A DNA stretch of 41,715 bases, from NCBI GenBank assembly GCA_964459205.1, contig CAYWKJ010000007.1, forward strand, positions 1-41,715. The letters run 5' to 3'. Below, one piece after another: positions 15,336-22,702 of the stretch (its first letter is position 1; every line of letters starts with the position of its first letter). The translations under genes and the position numbers were made by a program. The notes under the pieces are model-generated. The model ran no database searches and was not told the DNA's origin. It worked only from the letters and a program-made list of their open reading frames with translations. This DNA is from JABJMC01 sp964459205. Lineage in GTDB: Bacteria > Patescibacteriota > Gracilibacteria > UBA1369 > UBA12473.

Positions 15336-16622
15336 ATGAATATTCATTTTATTGGTATTGGCGGAATTGGAATGAGCGCTTTGGCACGTTTTTACTTAGA
15401 GCGTGGCCATAACGTGAGTGGTTCGGATGCCGAAGATTCAACTATTTTGGAGGCTCTTCGAGCTGAGGGAATGAATGTTTTTGTGGGGCATTCAAGTGCT
15501 TATGTTGGTGATGCCGAAATGGTTGTTTATACAGAGGCAATCCCAGTTGATAACTTGGAATTGCAGGCGGCACGGGAGCAAAAAATCCCAATACACACTT
15601 ATTTTGAGGCGCTTGGTGAGATTTCTAAGGATTTTAAAACAATTGCCGTGGCGGGGACACATGGTAAAACCACGACTACGGCGATTTTAGCGCGGATTTT
15701 ATTAGAATCTGATCAAGACCCCACAATAGTAATTGGGACGAATATGAAGGAGTTAGAAGGACGAAATTTTAGGTTAGGAAAAGGGGGATGGATGGCAGTA
15801 GAGGCCTGTGAATATCGACGCTCTTTTTTGCATTTGCAGCCCCAAATTGTAGTTTTGACTAATTTGGAGTTGGATCACCCGGATTATTACCGTGATTTGG
15901 ATGATTATTTGGATGCTTTTAGAGAATTGGTGGCGAAATTGCCGGCGGATGGTGTGCTGGTCGCCAATGGTGATGATGCGAATGTGCGTAATGTAGCAGA
16001 GGGTGCAAATTGTGAAGTGATTTATTTTGAGGCTGACCCTGAAAAATTTGAATTGCAGGTGCCTGGACACCATAATTTAATGAATGCTGCGGCCGCTTTT
16101 GCAGTGGCTTCTATTGTTGGGGCTCCTGAGGACGAAATGATTAAGGCTGTGAATTCTTTTGAAGGTTCTTGGCGACGGTTTGAGTTTAAAGGAAAACTAA
16201 ATGGAGCCTTAGTTTATGATGATTATGCGCACCACCCAACAGAGGTTCAGGCCGCAATTGCTGGCACGCGTGAAAAGTACCCTGAGCGGCGAGTAGTGGC
16301 GGTTTTTGAGCCGCATCAATACAATCGAACTCGTCATTTTTTAGAGGAGTTTGCCAAGTCATTTAAAGATGCGGATGAGGTAATTATCCCAAGTATTTAT
16401 CAAGTTCGGGATAGTAAAGAGGATTTGGAAGCAGTTTCTCCAGAGAAGCTAGTGGAGGAACTTTCTAAATATCATCAAAACGTACGATTTGGGGATGGGT
16501 TTGAAAAAACAGCGCAGTATTTGCGCGAGTCAGTGGGGGAGAATGATTTAATTTTAGTGATGGGAGCTGGTCCGGTTTGGCAAGTTGCGGAAAAGTGTGT
16601 TAGTTTAGGCTCTAGTCTTTAA
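15336..16622 (+). CDS. murC: UDP-N-acetylmuramate--L-alanine ligase
   Basis: A 428-residue cytosolic ligase adding L-alanine to UDP-MurNAc in peptidoglycan synthesis. N-terminal Rossmann motif HFIGIGGIGMSALA, P-loop GTHGKTTT (107-114), LTNLELDHPDYY, GHHNLMNAAAA, DDYAHHPTEV and FEPHQYNRTRHF are all present. It is somewhat shorter than the usual ~450-490 residues. Mpl, which uses a tripeptide, is a related alternative, but the motifs fit MurC. It is divergent from the FtsB/DivIC-like gene, with a short 67-nt shared upstream region. Confidence 0.94.
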   Translation: MNIHFIGIGGIGMSALARFYLERGHNVSGSDAEDSTILEALRAEGMNVFVGHSSAYVGDAEMVVYTEAIPVDNLELQAAREQKIPIHTYFEALGEISKDFKTIAVAGTHGKTTTTAILARILLESDQDPTIVIGTNMKELEGRNFRLGKGGWMAVEACEYRRSFLHLQPQIVVLTNLELDHPDYYRDLDDYLDAFRELVAKLPADGVLVANGDDANVRNVAEGANCEVIYFEADPEKFELQVPGHHNLMNAAAAFAVASIVGAPEDEMIKAVNSFEGSWRRFEFKGKLNGALVYDDYAHHPTEVQAAIAGTREKYPERRVVAVFEPHQYNRTRHFLEEFAKSFKDADEVIIPSIYQVRDSKEDLEAVSPEKLVEELSKYHQNVRFGDGFEKTAQYLRESVGENDLILVMGAGPVWQVAEKCVSLGSSL

Positions 16623-16631
16623 TTTGTACTT

Positions 16632-17000
16632 ATGGAAGCGGTGGATGGTTTAAATCAAACATATGCTCATTTATTACCAGCAGGAGAGACTTTTGAGGGT
16701 TTAGCCCTTCGAGGAGTTGATTCGGTCGCAACGGTGTTAGGTGATATGCAAGCTAGCCCAGCCGAGACAGAGGTGATTTTGGGAGAGTTATTCCCGCATG
16801 CTCCAAAGCCAGTTTTGGATGGTGCTTATCAAGGAACGGCGCTAAGAGTCACAGGAGCGGCACCTCCTTGTCCTTTAGTGTGGGGTGAGGGTGCTGTACC
16901 GCATGAAGTCCCAACTGGATTAGTTCGGACTGCTTTAGGGGCGTTTGTTGATCCTAGTTTTGATTTTAGTGGTTCAGAAGTGCCTCCTGAAGAATATTAA
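16632..17000 (+). CDS. Hypothetical protein downstream of murC
   Basis: A 122-residue protein I do not recognise. It is acidic, rich in Gly, Ala, Pro and Val, and almost free of lysine (one, in HAPKPVLDG). No membrane segment, signal peptide or known motif is visible. It follows murC by 9 nt with no terminator between, so it is probably co-transcribed, and its stop overlaps the convergent cysS stop. The proline-rich end (SEVPPEEY) may be flexible. Its codons look more GC-rich than those of its neighbours. Confidence 0.6.
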   Translation: MEAVDGLNQTYAHLLPAGETFEGLALRGVDSVATVLGDMQASPAETEVILGELFPHAPKPVLDGAYQGTALRVTGAAPPCPLVWGEGAVPHEVPTGLVRTALGAFVDPSFDFSGSEVPPEEY

Positions 17001-18358
17001 ATGTTTTTCCAAACTGTCCCTTGCGGCGTGTCTTCTAATTCGATGCCTTTTTTGAGTAATTCGTCGCGTATTTCGTCGGATTTTCCCCAGTCTTTGTCAG
17101 CGCGAGCTTGTTCGCGTTCTTGAATGAGTGATTCAATGTCTGAATCAATAGCTTCTTCTGTTTGCGGGAGGATTCCAAGCACCGAGTCTGCTTTTTCTAG
17201 TGTTGCTAATACTTTGGTCGCGTCTGCCTCGGAAATTTTTAGCTTGTTGGTTTCTTTGATGAATGTGAAGAGGCTAGCGAGTGCTTTGACAGTATCAAAG
17301 TCGTCGCTAATAGCTGTTTCGAATTCGTCTAGAAATTTTTGTGGGTCAATTGAGTCTGGTCCATTGGTATTTTTAAGGTTTCGAACAAAATCATGTACAC
17401 GCTTAAGTGAATTTTCGGCTTGAGTTAGCTGATCATCACTAAATTCAATGGGGCTGCGATAGTGGGCGGTTAAAAATAGATAACGAACCGCTTGGGGTTT
17501 ATATTTTTTAAAGATTTCTTTGAGTGTGAAGAAGTTGCCTAAGGATTTACTCATTTTTTCTTTATTGATGGTGATAAATCCGTTGTGGAGCCAGTAATTA
17601 CAAAATTGGATGTCGTAAGCAGCCTCGGATTGGGCGATTTCACATTCGTGATGAGGAAAGGTTAAATCCATCCCACCACCGTGAATATCAAAAGGTTGGC
17701 CTAAGTTGGCGTGAGACATAGCACTACATTCTAAATGCCAGCCAGGGCGGCCCTTGCCCCAAGGACTATCCCAGGAGGGCTCACCAGGCTTTTCCGCCTT
17801 CCATAAGGCAAAATCATGGGGGTGTTTTTTCTTTTCATCCACAGCCACGCGGGTACCTTCTTGTAAATCTTCGCGTTTTTGATTGGAAAGTTTTCCGTAC
17901 TCAGTGAATTTTTCAATCTCATAATAAACATCACCATCAACCTCATAGGCGAATCCCTTTTTTATTAGTTTTTCCACTAATTCAATCATTTGCGGGATAT
18001 ATTCAGTGGCGCGCGTCAGGATTGTAGGTGCTTTAATTCCCAGGGCAGCATAATCAGCCTCATATTCTGGAATAATGCGTTCCGCCAATTCGGCCACGGT
18101 AATTCCTTCTTCGTTAGCGCGGTTAATCATTTTATCGTCCACATCCGTATAATTAGTCACAAATTTTACGTTTTTTTCTCCGTAAAAGTAATCAAAAGTA
18201 CGTCGAATCACATCAAAAGCAACGGCTGATCTTCCATGTCCTAAATGGCCGTGATCATAAACAGTCGGCCCACATAAATACATGGAAACGTGACCTTTTT
18301 TTATTGGAGTAAAAGGTTCTTTTTTGTTGGTAAGGGTATTGTGAAGTTTAATGTCCAT
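16997..18358 (-). CDS. cysS: Cysteinyl-tRNA synthetase
   Basis: A 453-residue class I synthetase charging tRNA-Cys. The first zinc ligand is C29 (LCGPTVYD), the HIGH-type motif is HLGH at 38-41, the zinc-site motifs are GWHLECSAM and PHHECEIAQSEA, and KMSKS is at 268-272. The helical C-terminal anticodon-binding part follows, with a usual overall length. The ATG directly follows the yggT stop (TAAATG), so the two are co-transcribed. The 3' end overlaps the convergent orphan gene by 4 nt. Confidence 0.97.
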   Translation of the reverse strand: MDIKLHNTLTNKKEPFTPIKKGHVSMYLCGPTVYDHGHLGHGRSAVAFDVIRRTFDYFYGEKNVKFVTNYTDVDDKMINRANEEGITVAELAERIIPEYEADYAALGIKAPTILTRATEYIPQMIELVEKLIKKGFAYEVDGDVYYEIEKFTEYGKLSNQKREDLQEGTRVAVDEKKKHPHDFALWKAEKPGEPSWDSPWGKGRPGWHLECSAMSHANLGQPFDIHGGGMDLTFPHHECEIAQSEAAYDIQFCNYWLHNGFITINKEKMSKSLGNFFTLKEIFKKYKPQAVRYLFLTAHYRSPIEFSDDQLTQAENSLKRVHDFVRNLKNTNGPDSIDPQKFLDEFETAISDDFDTVKALASLFTFIKETNKLKISEADATKVLATLEKADSVLGILPQTEEAIDSDIESLIQEREQARADKDWGKSDEIRDELLKKGIELEDTPQGTVWKNI

Positions 18359-18619
18359 TTAAATCTGGAGGAGAAGGCGGATAAGTAGACCTTGAATAAT
18401 ATCGAGTGCTATTAAGGCAACAATAGGTGAAAAATCAAACATCCCAATTCTAGGAGTCACTTTACGTGCGATTCTTAAAACTGGTTCGGTAACATCATAA
18501 AGAAACTGACTTAAGCGGCCAGTGCGGCTGGCTCTAAACCAAGACATCAAAATACGCGCAACTATCGCGATGGTTAGGAGGTCAAAAAAAGTCCCGATAA
18601 ATTGTATTGCAAAATCCAT
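18359..18619 (-). CDS. YggT family membrane protein
   Basis: An 86-residue inner-membrane protein with two hydrophobic segments (about 5-25 and 63-83) separated by a basic/amphipathic loop containing ILMSWFRASRTGRLSQFLYDVTEPVLRIARKV. The YxxTEPxL-type segment marks the YggT family, which is linked to envelope integrity or osmotic stress in some bacteria but is not mechanistically understood. It is joined without a gap to cysS. Confidence 0.88.
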   Translation of the reverse strand: MDFAIQFIGTFFDLLTIAIVARILMSWFRASRTGRLSQFLYDVTEPVLRIARKVTPRIGMFDFSPIVALIALDIIQGLLIRLLLQI

Positions 18620-18653
18620 ACGGTAATGACTTTAACAGGTTCTTATCGCCTTG

Positions 18654-21047
18654 TTAAGCTCGAATGTCCTGAATTGGTACGATGATCTTACCTTTGCGCT
18701 TTCTGGCGTAACTATAGGCTTGGGTAAATCCAATACTAAATAGTAGGAGCCAGGCAACTTCGGGCCCAGTTTCAGTTGGGATTTCTTCTTCCTCAATAGC
18801 AGCTTCAAGAGCAGCGGCTTCGGCAGCAGCAGCAGCTTCTTCTTCTGCCTTGAGCAATGCCGCGGCTGCTAAGGCGGCTTCTTCGTCAGATTCTGGTGTG
18901 CCGCTTACAGCATCACTTTTTTGTAAACTCTCAAGGTTTTCCTCATCAACGGCCACTACACTAAAATAGTAGGTTGTGTCATTGTTGAGACTAGGTACAT
19001 ACCAGGTTGTGCTGGCGTCCCAAGTTTCAACATAACTAATCATCATTTGGGGGGTTGGGCCGTAGTAAATTTTGTAGTGATTGATATTAAGTTCTATTTC
19101 TTCAGTTTCCTCTTCGGTGGTTTCTTCCTCCTCTTCGGTAGCTTCTTCTTCGTCTTCAGTTGTTTCCTCTTCCTCCTCCTCTTCTTGTTCAGCAAGCCAT
19201 TCTTCGTATTCTGTTTCTGTAATTAGAGTTTCGGGAGCTTGCCAGCTGAGTGTTACCACTGTGTCACCAGCAACAGCTTCTACGCCAGAAACTTGTCCTG
19301 GGTAATAAATGATTTCTTCTTCAGCTTCCTCCTCATCCGCGGCTTCATGTAGTTCTTCGTCTTCGGTTTCTTCATCTGAAGTCTCCTCCTCGGTAGCTTC
19401 TTCCTCGTCTTCAGTTTCTGTTTCTTCAGTAGCTTCTATAATAGTTACGAGAATTTCACTATTATAAGAGATTTCATTGCCTACTTCATCTACTAATAGA
19501 ATATCAATTTCATATTCTCCTAACTCTGATGGAGAACGGAAAGATCCTTCATACATGCCGCTAATGCTTACATCTTCAGTAAGCTCGTAAAGGGCGTTAC
19601 TAAATATGATTCCTACTTCTGGGAGATCTGGTTCAGTGTAAACAGTAATGGTAAAAGGGCTGCTGGCTGGTATTTCACCTTCGGGGTCAGTTGTGGCTTG
19701 GTCTAGTTCTGGAGCGGTTGTGTCGATAGAAATTACTATTTCTTCAGAAGTATCTTGCTGGTTCCCAGAAGAATCAGTGGTGATGAGTCGGAAGCGGTGA
19801 TTTCCATCTTCTAAGCCGGAAATTTGCTTGGAATATTCTCCGTCCGCTGTTACTGCTGTTTCTCCAAGTAATTCATCATTGTCATAAATTTGAATATTTA
19901 ATCCATAGTCAGCTTCTCCAGTAAACATTACTGAGCTGCTGCTGTAAGTACCAGCAAGAGGGGTTGATATGCTAAATTCACCACTGCTAGAGCTTGAAGA
20001 GCTGTCACTACTTGAGACACTGCTGCCAGACCCTGAAGAGCTGACCGCAACATCCATTTCTCCATACACGCTAGTTTGATCAATATCCGTAACAGTTAAG
20101 GTTTGAGTTCCTTCTGTTTTAAAAGATAAACTCAAGCTAAAAGTATGACTTCCTTGGTCTTCGGCTTCAAATGTATAATCATCAGGTAGTGTGGAGTTGT
20201 TATCACTAGAAGAAAAGCGAACATCGCCAGTGTAATCAGTGGCAGTATTGCCATCATCATCATAAGCAGTAACAGTAAAATTAAGCGAACTATTTAGGGC
20301 TACAGTCTCCTCTAAGCCTTCGATTTTCAGGTAACTAACTGGACCTGGATCATCGGCTGAGGCTAAAAAGATTGATCCTCCAATTTCGTTTAGAGTGGAG
20401 CCTGGCTCATAAAAAGCAATTTTAGCGCGATCGTTTAGGGTCATACCCTCAGTTGAATCATGTGCTAAAAAGGTCGAAACGCCGGCTTCCTTGGAGTAAA
20501 CATTAAACTGAATTGTGCCGAGTTCATTAGTATATGGGCGGCTTGAAACGCGAACAACCTCATCTGTTAAACGACTGGATAAAATATCAACAGTATGTCC
20601 TTCAATGGGATTGTTATAGCGATCGTATAAATGTACTTTTAAATTCACATAATCATTTCCATTAGCAGTAGCAGTTTGTTCACTAATTTCCATTAAGGAT
20701 CTAGAAACAGAAACACTATCAGCGTAAACCTGAAAAGTATCAGTGGAATCTCCTATATAGAGTGCATAATCACCAGCTTTTTTAGTGTAAAAGCCAGCAA
20801 TATCAATCTTAGAAGTGCCCTGAGAGTTTGTTTTAGTTTCAAAAAGCACTTGGCTGCCATCAGGTTTTTCTAGGAGTAACTCAAGATCAGTGTTGGCTGG
20901 CCCATTAGAAGTGCGTACTAGTGTTCCGTATCCGGCTACTGTGTCAGTGGCATCAATTTGAATGTCAGAATTAGCCACTCCTATCCCAGGGATTAGTAGG
21001 GCTGAAAGGAAAATTCCTAGTACTGTTGAAATGATTAGTTTTTTCAT
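18654..21047 (-). CDS. Large secreted Ig-like/FN3 surface protein with C-terminal anchor
   Basis: A 797-residue protein from ATG 21047. An in-frame TTG at 21068 sits almost on the predicted transcription start and is not used here. Signal peptide: MKKLIISTVLGIFLSALLIPG. Several beta-rich Ig-like or invasin-type repeats follow, then a Ser-rich linker (SSSDSSSSSSSG), another Ig-like module ending in IDTTAPELD, a very acidic Glu/Thr segment, and an FN3-like module interrupted by a second Glu/Thr insert. An Ala/Glu helix and a C-terminal ETGPE motif, hydrophobic helix (VAWLLLFSIGF) and basic RKRKGK complete it. The tail resembles a sorting or retention signal. Likely a surface adhesin or S-layer-associated protein. 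Confidence 0.8.
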   Translation of the reverse strand: MKKLIISTVLGIFLSALLIPGIGVANSDIQIDATDTVAGYGTLVRTSNGPANTDLELLLEKPDGSQVLFETKTNSQGTSKIDIAGFYTKKAGDYALYIGDSTDTFQVYADSVSVSRSLMEISEQTATANGNDYVNLKVHLYDRYNNPIEGHTVDILSSRLTDEVVRVSSRPYTNELGTIQFNVYSKEAGVSTFLAHDSTEGMTLNDRAKIAFYEPGSTLNEIGGSIFLASADDPGPVSYLKIEGLEETVALNSSLNFTVTAYDDDGNTATDYTGDVRFSSSDNNSTLPDDYTFEAEDQGSHTFSLSLSFKTEGTQTLTVTDIDQTSVYGEMDVAVSSSGSGSSVSSSDSSSSSSSGEFSISTPLAGTYSSSSVMFTGEADYGLNIQIYDNDELLGETAVTADGEYSKQISGLEDGNHRFRLITTDSSGNQQDTSEEIVISIDTTAPELDQATTDPEGEIPASSPFTITVYTEPDLPEVGIIFSNALYELTEDVSISGMYEGSFRSPSELGEYEIDILLVDEVGNEISYNSEILVTIIEATEETETEDEEEATEEETSDEETEDEELHEAADEEEAEEEIIYYPGQVSGVEAVAGDTVVTLSWQAPETLITETEYEEWLAEQEEEEEEETTEDEEEATEEEEETTEEETEEIELNINHYKIYYGPTPQMMISYVETWDASTTWYVPSLNNDTTYYFSVVAVDEENLESLQKSDAVSGTPESDEEAALAAAALLKAEEEAAAAAEAAALEAAIEEEEIPTETGPEVAWLLLFSIGFTQAYSYARKRKGKIIVPIQDIRA

Positions 21048-21076
21048 AGCTTTTGTGTTTGTTTTCAATTCTTCTT

Positions 21077-21105
21077 ATTATACCTTATTTGACCTTCTAA
21101 GTAAA
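21077..21105 (-). promoter_or_regulatory. Promoter of the large surface protein
   Basis: Minus strand: -35 TTTACT (21105-21100), 17-nt spacer, -10 TATAAT (21082-21077). The start near 21070 leaves about 23 nt to the ATG at 21047. The spacing, TTTACTTA start and GGTATAAT end match the promoter at 29855-29883. Confidence 0.78.
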
Positions 21106-21128
21106 GCCTGGTGAATTAGTTACTAAAA

Positions 21129-21137
21129 TGCTAGTAT
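21129..21137 (+). promoter_or_regulatory. Possible extended -10 for the PKD/7TM gene
   Basis: TGC followed by TAGTAT (21132-21137) forms an extended -10. The -35 (TGGTGA, 21109-21114) is poor. It would start transcription near 21143, about 24 nt before the ATG at 21167. Confidence 0.35.
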
Positions 21138-21166
21138 ATCGCCTGCAAATCATGACAATATTTTTT

Positions 21167-22693
21167 ATGCGACGTTTTTTAGTTTTTTTGATGTTTTTAG
21201 TCCTTATGTGCCCATTTGTGGCACAGGCTCAAGAGGTGTCAGATGATGGTTTTGAGGAGATTATTGTGGAGGAGGAAGAATCTCTAGCCGTGATTACTGT
21301 AGATGAGCAGTTAGAGGTCAGTAGAGCGGCGATTTTTGATGCTTCAGAGTCAGTTTTGCCCGAGGATGATACTTATCATAGTGTGGTTTATAATTGGGAT
21401 TTTGGAGATGGGAATAAGGATCAAGGCGTTGAAGTTGTTCATTCTTACATAGAACCAGGGGAGCATGATATTACTTTGGAGATTTTGATTGATTCAGATG
21501 TGTACGCTAGTGAGCAAAAAACTGTATTTGTTTATACTAAGCGGTATTTATTAATTACTGATCAAGCGGACGAACAGGAGGGGATTGAGAGTAAAGTGGC
21601 ATTTGCGCGTGATTTGGGAGTTTATGTTCAAGTGATTTCTAGCTTTGATTCAGCCTCGGAGTTTATTGTGGAGGAGGATTTGCTTAAAAAATTAAATGAA
21701 AGTTCTTCGGATTTGTCCCAAAATGATACGATTTTAATCTGGACGCGGGGGAGTAGTGGTTTGACAGTACTTTCTCGTTTTGCCCAGAGTTCTACTGGAG
21801 CTACGATCTTTAATAATAAAGATTTTGTAGTGATTACTGATCAGAATTTAACTACGATTCGAAATATTGCACAGGGTACTTTTAGAGTAATTCATCCAAG
21901 TAGTATGGTGCTAACGCGTCCCGAGGCTATGTGGATGTTGTTTGAGGAAGATGAAGTAGTGGACTTTGTAGATGATTTGGAAACACGAGGAGTAGAGTAT
22001 GTGGAAATTACCGAAGCTCTTACCTTAACTCCGTTTAATTTTCTTTCTTATTTAATCAGTTATATGGTGGAAAAGGGTGTTCCTAGTAATTCGTTACTTC
22101 TTATTTTGATGTTGCCCGTGATTGTGACGATTGTGGCGTTTCTTAAGCAGGTGATAGGACTTACTACGATGGGAGTTTATACACCGTCGATTATTGCTTT
22201 GTCGTTTATAGCGCTTGATATTCGGTTTGGATTGATGATTTTTGTGATACTGCTGATGTCTGGGACTTTGACTCGGTTGTTTCTGCGGAGATATCGACTG
22301 CTTTATATCCCACGTACCGCGATTTTGCTTACGATGGTGAGTTTAACGATCTTAGTACTGATGTTTTTGGGAGCTTATTTTGATATTTCGCAAATTGTTT
22401 CGATTTCGATTTTTCCGATGTTAATTATGAGTACCATGGTAGAGAAATTTGTTAGTGTGCAAGGGGATCGTGGCTTTAAGTCTGCTCTGTTTATGATTGG
22501 GTCGACTACTTTTGTGTCCGTAATCTGTTATTACGTGGCTGAATGGGCTTTATTAAAGACTCTAATTTTTGGTCATCCGGAAATTATTTTCTTGTTTTTG
22601 GTGCTTAATGTGATTTTAGCTCGTTGGAGTGGATTGCGTTTACTTGAGTATGTGCGGTTCCGTGAGATTTTCCGTTATTCAGAGGAGGAATAA
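21167..22693 (+). CDS. PKD-domain / 7TM membrane protein of the inactive-transglutaminase-associated type
   Basis: A 508-residue protein from ATG 21167 (earlier ATGs at 21128 and 21152 are possible). The signal peptide ends PFVAQAQ. A PKD-like domain contains YNWDFGDGNKDQGVEVVHSY. A further extracytoplasmic alpha/beta domain follows, then a C-terminal block of about seven membrane helices (about residues 300-490) with GVYTPSIIALSFIALDIRFG and LTRLFLRRYRLLYIPRTAIL. That block matches the 7TM module normally fused to an inactive transglutaminase domain and found beside ATP-grasp ligases. Here PKD and another domain replace the transglutaminase. It is followed after 9 nt by the ATP-grasp fusion gene. 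Confidence 0.75.
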   Translation: MRRFLVFLMFLVLMCPFVAQAQEVSDDGFEEIIVEEEESLAVITVDEQLEVSRAAIFDASESVLPEDDTYHSVVYNWDFGDGNKDQGVEVVHSYIEPGEHDITLEILIDSDVYASEQKTVFVYTKRYLLITDQADEQEGIESKVAFARDLGVYVQVISSFDSASEFIVEEDLLKKLNESSSDLSQNDTILIWTRGSSGLTVLSRFAQSSTGATIFNNKDFVVITDQNLTTIRNIAQGTFRVIHPSSMVLTRPEAMWMLFEEDEVVDFVDDLETRGVEYVEITEALTLTPFNFLSYLISYMVEKGVPSNSLLLILMLPVIVTIVAFLKQVIGLTTMGVYTPSIIALSFIALDIRFGLMIFVILLMSGTLTRLFLRRYRLLYIPRTAILLTMVSLTILVLMFLGAYFDISQIVSISIFPMLIMSTMVEKFVSVQGDRGFKSALFMIGSTTFVSVICYYVAEWALLKTLIFGHPEIIFLFLVLNVILARWSGLRLLEYVRFREIFRYSEEE

Positions 22694-22702
22694 ACACTTT
22701 TT

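Noticed and set aside
19081..19435. CRISPR-like or tandem repeat array
   Set aside because: The repetition is GAA/GAG/ACT codons of acidic linkers in the surface protein; no regular spacer pattern.
21128..21166. Earlier start (21128 or 21152) for the PKD/7TM protein
   Set aside because: A typical signal peptide begins at 21167, and a possible extended -10 overlaps 21129-21137; the earlier starts are not fully excluded.
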